In this document: positions 48,701 to 59,512 of the stretch, in pieces
How the letters are laid out: the number at the start of each line of letters is the position of its first letter
How positions within the stretch are numbered: position 1 is the stretch's first letter
Assembly (NCBI GenBank): GCA_040357565.1
Contig: JBDODJ010000069.1
Direction: 5' to 3' (one strand)
Length of the DNA stretch: 59,512 bases
Origin: Cercozoa sp. M6MM
Lineage: Eukaryota; Endomyxa: Ascetosporea
The notes under the pieces: model-generated
What the model saw: the letters and a program-made list of their open reading frames with translations, nothing else
Told to the model about the DNA's origin: nothing
The model's database searches: none
Made by a program: the position numbers and the translations under genes

Positions 48701-50645
48701 GGGACGCATCCACGCCCATCTACACAGACAAAGACAGTCAAGTGTACCACAGACAAGACACGTACAGAGAGTATAGGCAATGTACGTCCTCAAAGTAACG
48801 CGCGAAGGACTCCTTGAGCCACAGGTCGTTCCAATAGACCGGAGTCACCAGGTTGCCGAACCACTGGTGCACGAGCTCATGGGCAACCACTCTAGCGACG
48901 TTGAGCAACTCGGAGGCAGCTGCACAAGGGCACAGTAGGTCAGTCAATGATACTGCAACAACAGGTAGAGGAGACACATAAGGTACACGAAGTGCCCTCG
49001 TCCGCTAGCAGAGCAGTCTCCGAGAAAGTCATCAGACCGTAGTTCTCCATGGCACTGTACCAAACCAATCGATACATAGTTGTCCAAATGTAAGAATAGA
49101 GAGTAGCACCCGGCAGCAAAGTCAGGAATGGGAACTGCACATCCGTCGGTATGAGAAAAGCACACAAACCAAGGAAGTGTTCGGGTACCAAGGTCCAACT
49201 TCGGCAGCATGTCGGCGTAGTCAAAGTCGTAGTACTCGCTGTAGAACTCGATCTGCTTGGCGGCAGCCTTGAGTGCGTACTTGGCACTGTCCAAGAAAGA
49301 GAATACAAGGTAGGGGTGAGTCGGACTAAAGGTAAAGCGTACCGGCGGGCCTCGCCACGTCGGTGGAACACCCGAACATCCGTGGAACCCGCCTTGGTGC
49401 TGATGTAGTCAAAGTCGCACACAATGAAGGCGATCAGGTAGGTCGACATGGGAGGAGTCGTCTCAAAACGACGCACGTCTGAGGTAACAGAACAGGTCAG
49501 CAAGAGGGGGAAATGGATGCAGTCGAGAGGAGGCACCGTCTTCGAAAGCCTGGGTTGGCATGTTGGACAGCACCGTCGGCCAGCGCGTTGCGTCCGGCGT
49601 CTTTACACTGATACTGAATTTGGCCTTCATGTCCGGTTGGTCCATGCACGGGAAGGCCTGCCCATACCACAAGGTCATAGATAGCACAGGGTCATATAAT
49701 AAGGCAGGTCCTGTGATAACACAGGGTCATATGATCACGTAGAGATACATACCTTGCGGGCAGCAGACGGCTCAAACTGCGTCGTGGCCAGGAGGCGCGT
49801 TTCGCCATTGTCCTTGTACCTAAGAATCCAGAGGGACAAAAGTAAGGGGACAGAGGTAGAGGGAGGAAGCTAAAGTGCCAAGGACATACGAGGACAGGTA
49901 GAAGCCCTCGAGGGCATCGTCGCGCAGAACACCGGCGAACTGCACCGTCAGCTTGCACTGCGTATGCTCAAGCTTCGACTTGGAGAACACGAGCGCAATG
50001 GCCTGCAACTCCTTGTTCGTCTTGACATCGCGCATCGAGTACTTTGAGCCCTCGCCTGAAGAAGCAAGAGGTAAAAATAACAAGAACGAAATGACCCCAC
50101 GCAAATTGTAAACTTTACACTCAAGGGTCGAATCTTGGATCGTCAGATCGATCGAATTGAGTGCAATCGCGCGGAAAGGAGTGCTGCACATGCAGAGCAT
50201 ACATGTCAACTTGGGATACAAGGGCACAGAACACACGCACCTAATATCGAGGTCGATGGCAACTGTGCCCTGAAAACGACCTTGCTCCAGGTCGGGCTCC
50301 ATGTACAGATCTGCTTGTGAGTTATATTTGTTACACACAGGTCAAAGTCACGTGATGAAGCATCATACCGTAGTGAAACGGCAAGAAGGTTTCCGGCAGG
50401 AGGAGGCCGACACCAAGCTCCTCAAAGTAGTCGGTCGTGTCGCCTTGGGTGCCCAGGAGGATACCCAGGAGTGCCCCAAGACCGATAATCGTCACTGCAA
50501 GAACCGCAGCAGGCGCACGCCATTGCTACAAAAGACCAGAAAATGACGCAACAAGTGACCAGACGTTAAAACCTGCGACGCGCACATTGCGCACAAAAGC
50601 CAGTACCTGGGCGCGCGCTTGCGAAGACACTAATGGTTCGTCCAT
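45800..50645 (-). CDS. M1 zinc aminopeptidase, membrane-anchored
   Basis: Removes N-terminal residues from peptides; family M1 (aminopeptidase N / ERAP / puromycin-sensitive type). ATG at 50643-50645 gives a short cytosolic head ([13 protein letters not shown]), then a signal-anchor helix ([18 protein letters not shown]), so a type II ectoenzyme is expected. The zinc site [17 protein letters not shown] (48867-48881 for HELVH) is followed after 18 residues by Glu in LWLKESFA, a complete HEXXH-X18-E. The exopeptidase motif GAMEN is intact, but its Gly codon is split by an intron (49042-49053 and upstream exon). The C-terminal half has ERAP1_C-like helices and ends [18 protein letters not shown], stop 45800-45802. 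KES replaces the usual NEG after the last zinc ligand. About twenty small exons; one intron has (TA)n at 48461-48528. Confidence 0.94.
48461..48528. repeat. (TA)n array in aminopeptidase intron
   Basis: AT repeats with spaced GATA interruptions. Confidence 0.9.
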
Positions 50646-50963
50646 AACCGCACTAGCACAGTTATGCACCTGTACAAGCACTCGGACTCCAACAATACTA
50701 CTTTTGCCGTCGGAGTGGTTTCAATCAGCACTCAACGCCAGACCAGCGATCGCTTCTTCTGTCTTGGCTGTTGTGACTACGACGACCCAAGAAGATGGGT
50801 CAGTTCTCTTGGATGGCTGCGAACATCGTACCGTTGCTCGCCCGGCCGGGACAGTGAACCACAACTTAATCGAACACCGTGACATGCCAAACGAACGGGA
50901 AAAAACAGAGACTGAGGGAAACTGAAGAGAAGAGAAGTGAGGTAGCTTGCAATTCAAGTTGAA
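50646..50963. other. Interval between two minus-strand genes
   Basis: About 320 bp: upstream region of the aminopeptidase and 3' region of the small membrane protein. No exon seen. Confidence 0.45.
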
Positions 50964-51688
50964 TTAGATGGCGTCGAAGGCAGTGGGCGTCAACGGGACC
51001 ATGACCATGTAGTTGAAGATGATCTCCCAGAACATGCAGGCGACACCGACCGTGATACCGAGCTTGGCACACACGCTGGCCAGGTCGTTGTTGCGCGACG
51101 TCGTGAAGAGGAATCGGTACCAGTCCGTGTCGGACTTGCACGTCATCTCGTCGTTCTTCATCGAGCGACGCGTGCGCTCCACGAGCACCGACTGGTTCGA
51201 CTTCTGTTTCCAGCAACACACACCGTACAACAAAACAACGCAGAGTACAACGGCAACAAGCTTTCGCACCTTGAAGTAGTCCTCGCCCGTGCGCTTGAGC
51301 GAGTAGCGGCCGCTGCCCTTCCAGACCGACGGCAGCTTGCTGTCCACTGACACAATCTGCTCAGCGCTGAACTTCGGTCGCGTGCTCGGCTACAGACACA
51401 TAGCATTAAATCAGGACTTGGCAGAGGCCACATATTTCGTGTGGTTCAATACAAAGAAGCAGCAAGGCGCACCAGCTTTGGCTTGGCCGGCTCGCAGGCT
51501 TTGATGAGCTTGGCGGCGCGCTCCGAGCAGTACTTCGGCGGGTTAGCGAACGACGTTGCCTGCAGAAACAGCCAAGGTCACTCGTAACCCTCACGAAAAC
51601 GCACGAAAAATTCGTCAATGAGAGATCCGCTGACCTCCATCGGCATCGGCGACTTGTAAAAATGACCGCCAGCAAAGCGACGGCCCAT
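50964..51688 (-). CDS. Small single-pass membrane protein, unrecognised
   Basis: Four exons, about 155 residues. Start ATG 51686-51688: MGRRFAGGHFYKSPMPME, then ATSFANPPKYCSERAAKLIK, ACEPAKPKL, PSTRPKFSAEQIVSVDSKLP, SVWKGSGRYSLKRTGEDYFK, and a last exon with SVLVERTRRSMKNDEMTCKS, DTDWYRFLFTTSRNNDLASV and one helix (LGITVGVACMFWEIIFNYM). Stop 50964-50966. The basic N-terminus, lack of a signal peptide and single C-terminal helix would suit a small inner-mitochondrial-membrane subunit, but no family motif was recognised. It is transcribed away from FANCL across 274 bp. Confidence 0.6.
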
Positions 51689-51962
51689 ACCTGCACACAG
51701 ACGCCAGTGTACATCCAGCACAAAACGAGGCCCATGCACTGTTTTATGGTGTGCGTTTTAGCACAAACAAGCAGAAAAATCGCAGAGAAAATCCTACGAG
51801 CGGCGCGCTGAATCATGTTTAACACTGGTTGGGTGTGTATGCACAACACTGAGACCGTGTGGTAGATCGGGCGTGCTAGAGAACGGCATTTTTCTGCAGT
51901 GGCTACTGCCCAACCCAACAGGCTGATCAAATAGTCCGCTTTTAGAGCAGCCTCGCACTAAA
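51689..51962. promoter_or_regulatory. Divergent promoter region small membrane protein / FANCL
   Basis: 274 bp between opposite start codons; no recognised element apart from modest AT content near 51770-51820. Confidence 0.35.
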
Positions 51963-53771
51963 ATGGACTGGCAAGTTGTGTGGTTTCCGCCTAGTGGACC
52001 TAAGGTCACGAGCGATGCTGGTGCATTTCTTGGCACAGTGGTCATCACGATGGTGCCTGACCTGTCCGCGCGCTTACGATTGACTCGCTTGGCGGAGCAA
52101 CTGCACGCGCACGCAGAGGAAGAAGCGGCCGTATTTCTACGACGGGCGAGTCTTCTCGGTGCAGTGGAGCACGCTTGCATCGTCGCAGGCAAGCTTGACG
52201 ACGCGTCGGGTGTGTTTGAATCTGCAGTCAGTTGTTATTATTGCTCTATCGTTTTGATGGTCAGTCGGAGAAGAGTTCGCGCGACTGATGAACGAAGCAC
52301 TGCGAAAGACGGTGGAACGAGCGGCATTGTGTCCTGACTCGGGAGGGGTGGCAGGAACTCCGTTCCGACCCATGTTCGCCAAGCGGCGCCGGCTGTCCGG
52401 CGGCCGTGTCGAGCGAACCGTGACTGTCTTTGGAGGCAGCGCTGACATCACCTACAACAGAGCAGAGGACCGAGAGTTCTTTGTGCGAAACGATGCGCTC
52501 GAGCAGTTGCACTGTGTGCTGGGTTGTCAAGACAGTCCAGTTCAAGATGAGTCCAGTGTAGACGTTGTTGCCTTCGATGTGACCACTCGGCGGCTTCGCT
52601 TTGTGCTGCGCGATCCGAGCGACTCGAGCGATGAAAGCTTCGAGATGTGTCTGTCGCCGTCGGGAGAGGACTCGAGTGTCACGTTGCTTCGCTCTTCACT
52701 TCCGGTCACCGAGTCGAGTGTCACGCCTCCTGCACGCTTCGCTTCCTTCCCGGCATTACTGTACCTTGCCTTTTACCTGCATCTTGACTCCCTCCCCCGA
52801 TTTACTTCCTCATGTGCACAGAACTGCGTTAAGACAATCGGTGAAGCTAAGCGAGGCAGTTCGAAAAGAACTCGCTGATCTTGACTCGCACTGTACGGTG
52901 CTGTCGCTCACTGCGCCAAGACAGCGATGCAGCAGTACCCGTCGCATTGTAGTTTTGCGAGAGGATCTGTACGCCGACATTCGATTGAGTGTACGCGAAC
53001 CACGCTGTCTGCCTGTCGTCGGATTCGGTACTCTCTGTGGTATCTTTCTTTGAAGAGTACTGCTGTCTTATTGCTGTGAAGGCATCGCCTTCAGCGGCAC
53101 GGCACGCGCTGTTCGCGAGGCCACTCATCAATTTAAAGAACAAAAGCACCTGTGGCAGATCTCTCTTCCTGTGCGACAGAATCTTGAAACTGTTTTACAA
53201 GTACGTTTGCTGCATGTTGTTGTTGTTTTATGTTGCTAAACTTTTCGTTCCAGTTATCGATACCGGCGAATGATTCCACTTTGCTTGAAGCAACAAAGCG
53301 TGAATGCGGGTGCTTTCTCTTTCTAAGTTTTCGTGACATGTGCGTATCACTTTGTGCACAGCATCTGTCACGAGTTTCTACTCGAAGGTGCTTCTGTCTT
53401 GGTTGCGAGAAGGACTGTACATGACAATTTCTGGTCTGTGCAGGCTCCGTCCCGACCGTGTTTTGTGCGTGCTCGGCGCATTTTCACGCCGAGTGTTTGC
53501 GCGAGTGGTTTCTCCAATCACAGCGCCGAGGAATTGGCGCCAACGCTTTTTTGGACAGTACAGAGATCCGCAAGCAAACTATCTTTTACAATATGTCATA
53601 CATGTCTGTGCAGACACGGCGCGCATCCACGTCATCCAAGTTGCGTCCGCCATGCGTTTGGTCATGCATACTGCTGAGGGCAGCGACTTGTGCGGTTCGT
53701 GTCCATGGTGCCGTCAAACTTGTACACTCCCGGAGTCTCGCGACGCGATCGCTACTCCTAAGCTGAAGTAA
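51963..53771 (+). CDS. FANCL: FANCL, Fanconi anaemia E3 ubiquitin ligase
   Basis: E3 ligase that monoubiquitinates FANCD2/FANCI in DNA crosslink repair. ATG 51963 (MDWQVVWFPPSGPKVTSDAG). The middle has beta-rich RWD/URD-like segments (VERTVTVFGGSADITYN; VDVVAFDVTTRRLRFVLRDP; GTARAVREATHQFKEQKHLW; ISLPVRQNLETVLQ). The C-terminal RING reads ECGICHEFLLEG, SVPTVFCACSAHFHAECLRE, WFLQSQRR and CGSCPWCRQ, with C-x2-C, C-x-C, H-x2-C and C-x2-C ligands as in FANCL. Stop 53769-53771. Frame across 53558-53613 needs a 56-nt GTACAG intron. The segment between EWFLQSQRR and SCPWC is about 20 residues longer than in the human protein, unless a further small intron is removed there. N-terminal ELF domain is weakly conserved, so identity rests mainly on the RING and its position. 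Confidence 0.85.
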
Positions 53772-53911
53772 CGTAGCGATGTTGGCACCGTGACACGCGA
53801 CGCGTATGCACGAAGCGCACGCTAGTGGCACGACATAGTTGGTTTCTTAGTACAGTAGACTAAATACTGTGCAGTATCTGCCGGTGGCTCTTAGGTAATA
53901 CAAATGTCAAG

Positions 53912-55052
53912 TCAATAGTCAGGGGATGGCTCGACGAGAATCTGCATCTTTGCCGCAGCCTCATTTCTTGTGGAAAGCCGAGATTTATGGCCCATTGAAG
54001 CATAGTTCGTTCCGGTATGTTCAGTGTCGTCGTTACTGGTCGACAGCTCTTTGTAAAACGGCCCGGTGGACAACGTGCCAACACTCAGCTGCGCCGTGCC
54101 TTGCGAGTCTTCTTCGTCGAGTGCATCTGAGACACACACACACACACAAGAAGGATAGTGTGTCCATGGGCAGTTCAAGCATGCTCTACCAACGGCTTCT
54201 TGATGACCGCCACCCCGTAAATGACTGATTGAGCTCGACGCCTCTTTCATCTCCTCCTCCAACTCTGCAACTGCCAGGTACTTTGGGTGCAAAGCTGAGA
54301 GTGCGAAGGGATGCACCTTTTCGGCGTCGACGTGCTACACTACTCTCGGCTTCAACAAACTCCTCAAAGGCACTGCGCTCTTCCAGCCGTTGTCTCCGAG
54401 TAGGCAGTGGTATTTCGTCGTGCGGCTGACCAAGTACACGCGACACTTGCCTCCGGCGCCGAGTCATTGTGACACCTGCCGTCAGCATTCCGATCAAGCA
54501 GCAGAGCAGCAATAGAACTACGAATTTCGACAGCAGATAAAACATCCATAGTGCCGCCTTCAACGATCAGAATCAAGTGCGGTTCAGTTGTCGGAGGAGA
54601 ACTGAAGACCTACCAAGAAGCCAGAACCACCGCTTGCCAAATGTTCGACGTAGACGTGCTGCCATAGAAGCCTTTGGGCCTGTTTTAATGCCAATTGCTG
54701 TTTCAGCAGGTGTTCGCGCTGTTTCGACGCCTGTTGCTGGTGTGGGACCAACAACTGCAGCAGTTTCTTCACTCGAAGTCACATCTTTGGTCGCACCTCT
54801 CTCGGTCTGTTTCGCGCTTTGAGCGGCTTGTTTCTCACTCTCAACAGAACTCGTAGGGCGCTGGAGAACACTTTGCGCTGGCACAGGTGCTTCGCGCGTG
54901 TGGTAGCCAAGGTGCGTTGCGGGAGTTGGTTCTGCATCCACACCTACGGATGGCGCTTCACTCGAAAGCTGCTCCTGCCTCTTTGGTGTACTTGAAATAG
55001 GCACCGCTGCTTCGCTTGTTCCATATCCTTTCGGAGAGCCGATGAGTGTCAT
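53912..55052 (-). CDS. Single-pass membrane protein, unrecognised
   Basis: Not recognised. ATG 55050-55052 opens MTLIGSPKGYGTSEAAVPIS, and about 150 residues rich in Ala, Thr, Pro, Ser, Glu follow (EQLSSEAPSVGVDAEPTPAT; TSSVESEKQAAQSAKQTERG), ending in a basic patch (KASMAARLRRTFGKRWFWLL). After an intron comes one long hydrophobic helix (FYLLSKFVVLLLLCCLIGML), then a basic and charged C-terminal half (MTRRRRQVSRVLGQ; RRQRLEERSAFEEFVEAESS; VARRRRKGASLRTL), a coiled segment (LAVAELEEEMKEASSSI) and the end STRNEAAAKMQILVEPSPDY, stop 53912-53914. The disordered head, single helix and charged tail could fit an organelle-tethering protein. No domain supports a name. Confidence 0.6.
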
Positions 55053-55519
55053 CCCACTTCTTGCTTCGTCTAGAGCAAATATTCAGCTTGACTTTTTCAG
55101 TTTTGCGTGAAAATCAAACTTATCGATACCAGCAAGTGAAAAGCATGCAAACAGTAGCAGCGCATGTGCAATTAATCGCATCTGCATGGCGCGTTATGAC
55201 GCCAGTCATAAAGAAAAGCTCAGCATCAAGACTTGTTCACTCTGTTGGCATGCGCGTGTTCGGACTTAACCTTGGTGTGAGTTAAATTTACTATTGACGG
55301 AAACCGAAAATCTCACGATCATCACTGGCAATTAAACTTCACTCACAGCGTGCTAGAAAGGCGGTGTTCAACTACGACTAAATTTAAATCGGTGTCACTG
55401 ACGCCTGTTTGCGAAGTCAATTTTACTACGCTACGTTTTCTGATTTGAACTCATTTCCGTTCAGCTTTAGTATTTGGCGCACGGCGTCGGTGCCAATGCA
55501 CACCCAGAAGGATGTGCCC
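55053..55519. other. Interval between two minus-strand genes
   Basis: About 470 bp with no exon recognised; includes the 3' end of the WD40 gene and the upstream region of the membrane protein gene. Confidence 0.45.
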
Positions 55520-58500
55520 TTAGCGTGAACTCTTCTTTCTGGTCCTTTTCTTTTTCCGAGTAAGCGTTTCAAGTACGCGAATAGGTGCACGCAAAGCTTC
55601 GTCTGGCACGCGCTCTTCCGCAAACAGGCAAACTTACACTAATTTACAGAACGGATAGTTGAGGGAAACTGAACCGTCAAATTTCGATTGATAGGACGTC
55701 AGTTGCCGTTGCAATCGGTGCTCTGCGGGCACTTCATCGTCAGGCAGTTCTGAAAGGTTGGTGTAACAGATTATTTTTTTTTGTCCTGCAGTTTACCATC
55801 CGTACAGTTAAAAAAAAAAAGACGTGTACCTTCGTCAGCTTCTGCCTCGCCTTCTACGCGTGACTCAATATCACCAGGAGACGTTTTTTGTGCTAAATTT
55901 GGCACAGACAGTGCGAGTACGGCTATCAACGGAACCACGGTAAACTCACCAGAGCTGGCGACGACGATCATTCTGTTGCTCTGCATGAGTGCCCGTTGAA
56001 CTGTCGCTGCGTATGGAGGCTTTCGTTCACTATAGGGAATCGTTTGGTTGAGCAACCTGCCATCGCACCAGTGAAAATACAGGAGGTAAACAACACTGTA
56101 ACAAATGCGGCGAATCTACCTACGTTCGTCGCGTTGTCGCAGACGCATCTCCGTTTGCAGGATTTCGCTCTCATTTCGCTCAAGTCCTTGTGCTAAAAAT
56201 AGCACAGCGGACTCGAACTAAATGCTAAGGCTCTGGGTTTGTTGAAATAGATTCTGCGCACCATCACGCTTGGCTTGCTCCTTGGTGAACCAGAAGGGAC
56301 GCGGGTTCGAGTCTTCTTCTTCCTCACTACCTTGCTGTGGGACACAGTGGAATCAAATCAACCGAGATGTGAGGTATGCATGGTGTAACGAACATCTCGT
56401 CTGTACATCCGCAGAGGCCACGAGCTAGGTGCTTGACCAAACTGGCATAACACCGTGCCTATGTGTGCCGTGGTATGAACGTATCCCACCAAAAAACAGA
56501 AACTAATGGGAAAGCAGTAAACTTATATCTTCTACCTCCAACAGAGACAGCACAGACCTCGCTCCTAGAGCTCGTGACTATGAAGCAGTTCGCGCTCTTT
56601 GCCCAAGTGATATCCTAAAGGAGGTGGGGTTAGCCATGCATCACAGCTAAAATGAAGGTGTGTGTTGTGAGGTACTTGCACTGCAGAAGCAGAGTCGACT
56701 TCAATAGCATCGTCGCTACTCTCGTCACTGGCCAAGCAAAACGGCTCCATTTCGTTGACTCGGTCGCCGATTGAATCGATCTCGCGAACACGCTGCGCAG
56801 AGGAAAATGTCTGACGAAGATCGGATGCTAGAAGGCAGTACACGATTACCTTTTTAGATATCTCATTCTGCATGAGGTTGCGCACGACAACACGAAGTTG
56901 CGTAACGTCAAAAAACGTCAGTTGTGTTCCTGCATCATTTGCAGATGGTCAAGAGCAACAATTCCCTGGAGATAGTGCTAAGAACCTCCGTTTGAAACGG
57001 CAAGTCTCGCTCGGTACTCCTGTATTCAAATTTAAAACTTAAATTCATATTCACTCAATCAAACCTGCTATGTTTAGACCGTGACGAGTTCAGGAGACAA
57101 AAAGAGCAACCCCCTGTGCGTCAGTGTCCTCGGCGCACTCGAGAATGTGCGCATCTACCACAAAACATATGAGTACTCAAACAGAGTGAAATAAAAGAGA
57201 GTCGCTAGATCGAATTTGCTACTAAATTTACCTTGGAAGACGGGTAGCGACGTGAGAGCAAGTAGTCGCAGTTGTGCTGCATGCACGAGTGCCGCATGGC
57301 CACTAGACAGTGCGACAATGATCACACTCGCTTCGTCGCTTGCGATGCGCAGAAAGCCGAGTGACAGCGGACATCTAATGTAGTACGTACGAAATATGAA
57401 TGAAAATGAACAAAGCTGATCAAGTATTTTTACGCAGGCAAGAAGAGACGTCTCTCCAGCTTTCCACTTTCACATGACCAGCTGAGTAGGACACCCGCCT
57501 CATCGACTTCGGCACTGCGTAGCTCACCATGTGCCGTCAGTAAAAAGGACTGCTTACTTAGCACTGCAAGGATGCATCGACTTCAGTTCATTTTCGATGA
57601 TTCAAAAGAGGCCGAGCCTACCAGCACGCACAGGAAAGGGTGACTTTTCGTCTTGGCACAAGAGCGTGTTGCGGTCATCCTGTCGCACTTTTACATGCAG
57701 TTGTCTACCTCAAAGTAGTGTGAGAAACCCACCTGCTTCTGGCGAGCAGACAGTTCTGCTGCAGGGTCGGGCAGTCGCAAGAAGTGTGCCGAAGTCCCTC
57801 GTGAGGCCAGTAGAACTGAGTTGAACGAATGCGGCACATGCATGACCAGTGAAATACTTGGCAATGTCTTCTGTGTCGCACCTGCCACTCAACAACTCAA
57901 GTGAAATGACCAATCCTAAGATGTAGCAGCTGTACCCTTTCGCTTGTTGCGACAACTAACGTATGAGTGCATGAGGGCGCCGTTATTAAAGTTATACACA
58001 CGTAGGCACCCGCGTACATCGCAAGTGAGCAAACGGCGGCCGTTCGCATCCAAGCATGCTGTCTGCACACACCCAACGTAAAAGAGTATGAGGGCAGACA
58101 GTTGAAGAATACAGTTAAAGCAGCCCCGTGAGTTGTGCGAAATTCAAAGGTCCGGCGACCCGTCCAAAGGTTCCACAGTGTCACTCTCTAAGTTCAACAT
58201 TTAATTTTACACCAAGCGCAGAGCAAATTGAAAAATAAAGTTATCGACAGGTACCTCATCGGCAGTGACTGTCAGCACAGTCGCGAATTGCTTTGAAAAC
58301 AGTGTTGCCACTAACGCCGTGTGCGACACCACGGTGCGCTGCTTGCGGCGCTGCGAACTCGACACACATGAGTCGCACAGTTAACATTTACTGTTTCAAA
58401 CAGACACACACACACACACACAAGAATACCTTGGCGTCACTGCAGCCAGTCTTATGCGCAAAATCTTCGCGTATGCGCACCGCACGGACGGGTCGCTCGA

Positions 58501-59463
58501 TGGTCCAGGCGCGGATCCTGCCACCTGCAGCACCTTTAGTTTATACCAAGGGAAACATCAAGGGCGAGAAAGAGTGACCGGCAGTGAGAAAACGACTGCG
58601 CTTGCGATCATAGCATGCAGCCGTCAGGTGTTCATCGCCTTTTCGTGTGTGCTCAAGAATGACAATGCCGGATCTTTCGTAAGGATATGGTACCCGGGTT
58701 GCACTCGCTCGTTTGCAGCAGTTTCCATGTGCGTAGGTCCCAAACTCGCACCTTGCCGTCGGCGTAGGCAGCGCTGATCTGATGCGACGTGTCGTGAGTT
58801 GCAACAGCCACGGGCATGACAGGTGGTGTTCCTTGCAGCGTACCTACACAGCTTAGGGTTTTAGCGTATGAGCAACTCAATAGATTGGCAGTTAACACGG
58901 AATCGGTGTACCGATTGTGCGAGGTACGAAGGTATCCCACAGTAGCAACTTGGCATCCAAGGCGGAACTCACGACGACGCGATGTGTTGCGCTGTGTGCT
59001 ATGTGGCACACGCCTCTGTGCATCGAAGTGAAAAAACTGTTCGTATATGTAAACAAGCGCGTACCGTGTATGTCCTACAAAGGTTCGTTGAACGGCAAGT
59101 TCGCGTGCAGTGTCTAGCAGCGCCATGCTACCATCCATCGATGCCGTCAGAACGCTTGTGTTGCCGCTCGTGGTGCCTCTTAAGTGCAACAAACGACGCA
59201 AAGACTGCGTGTGCACTCTAAAAGACATATTAATAGGAGCAAAGTTAATGATCCACTTAAGCCAAATACTGTACCTCTGATCGGCGAGCCGTTCCTTGCT
59301 AGATACTTCGTAGGCTGACACATGTCCACGTGCGTCACCGCACACGAGCAACTCCACTGGCCCGGTGTCCAAGCTATCGAAGGTGTCTCTGATATCAACT
59401 CCAGACGCGTTGCGGCTGTACAGAGCTGCAACACCCCTCTGGAGCTGCACTAGTTCGATGCAA

Positions 59464-59512
<49 letters not shown>
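55520..59512 (-). CDS. WD40-repeat protein, WDR49/WDR64-like, 5' end missing
   Basis: Beta-propeller protein; several repeats are clear: VELLVCGDARGHVSAYEV, TSVLTASMDGSMALLDTA, HRVVVSSALDAKLLLWDTFV, HQISAAYADGKVRVWDLRTW, DEVTLWNLWTGRRTFEF and ACLDANGRRLLTCDVRGCLR then VYNFNNGALMHSY. The last pattern (GRRLLT...G...V.NFNNG) is characteristic of WDR49/WDR64, flagellum-linked WD proteins. The C-terminal part is acidic (ESSDDAIEVDSASAVQ; EEEEDSNPRPFWFTKEQAKR), then a helical stretch (GLERNESEILQTEMRLRQRD) and a basic end (LTRKKKRTRKKSSR), stop 55520-55522. A 69-nt intron (56193-56261) joins QAKRD to AQGLERNES and removes an apparent in-frame stop. A (GT/CA)n array covers the window's right edge (59464-59512); the start codon lies beyond it. 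Confidence 0.78.

Noticed and set aside
56193-56261. An in-frame TAG with the same frame open on both sides in the WD40 gene, suggesting stop readthrough or a reassigned codon
   Set aside because: A 69-nt intron with a GT donor and TTTTTAG acceptor removes the TAG and joins QAKRD to AQGLERNES in frame. TAG, TAA and TGA are all used as normal stops by other genes here.

Overview
The window is nuclear DNA from a eukaryote with small, intron-rich genes. About 21 protein genes fit in 59.5 kb. Most introns that can be fixed by reading frame are 50-75 nt long, and genes switch strand often, with several start-to-start pairs 200-700 bp apart. CA, GT, CT and TA microsatellites and homopolymer runs lie almost only in introns, and two 10-N placeholders sit inside CA arrays, so this is a draft assembly. 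The gene content (class C GPCR, Frizzled-like receptor, RGS protein, CDCA7-type zinc finger, FANCL, a WDR49/WDR64-like WD40 protein) suggests a flagellated protist related to or near animals and amoebozoans. That is an inference from gene content; no rRNA or lineage marker is present.

Layout, left to right. 1-3244 (+): the 3' part of a GABA-B-like class C GPCR, then a small BRI3-like membrane protein. 3700-7848 (-): MCM7 helicase. 8040-9606 (+): mitochondrial-type short-chain dehydrogenase. 9905-11876 (+): unrecognised protein. 12129-14296 (-): oxysterol-binding-protein-related lipid transfer protein. 15015-17472 (+): NAE1/APPBP1 of the NEDD8 E1. 17844-21348 (-): AAAP amino-acid transporter. 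21642-22701 (+): HPRT. 23538-28195 (+): unrecognised multi-pass membrane protein. 28266-29771 (+): basic nuclear-type protein. 29772-31094: two decayed LINE copies. 31095-35448 (-): Frizzled/Smoothened-like receptor. 35714-37260 (-): CDCA7-type zinc-finger protein. 37717-40266 (+): Spinster-like MFS transporter. 40802-41343 (-): small ubiquitin-like-domain protein. 41976-45630 (+): RGS-domain protein. 45800-50645 (-): M1 aminopeptidase with a membrane anchor. 50964-51688 (-): small single-pass membrane protein. 51963-53771 (+): FANCL ubiquitin ligase. 53912-55052 (-): single-pass membrane protein. 55520-59512 (-): WD40 protein running off the right edge.

There is no operon or obvious single pathway. 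Two membrane receptors and a G-protein regulator (GPCR, Frizzled-like, RGS) lie within 45 kb. Three genes act in genome maintenance or chromatin (MCM7, FANCL, CDCA7-like). The rest is housekeeping: neddylation, purine salvage, lipid transfer, transport and proteolysis.

The most unusual signal is intron structure. Many introns start GTAC rather than GTRAG. Sense-strand pyrimidine tracts are built from long C runs, often TTTACCCC. Sixteen of seventeen long C/G runs in genes have C on the sense strand. A second signal is a LINE family with AACT-repeat 3' tails, present in four copies in the same orientation. Exon joins given here were made by eye from reading frame and family conservation; the ends of the less conserved genes are approximate.
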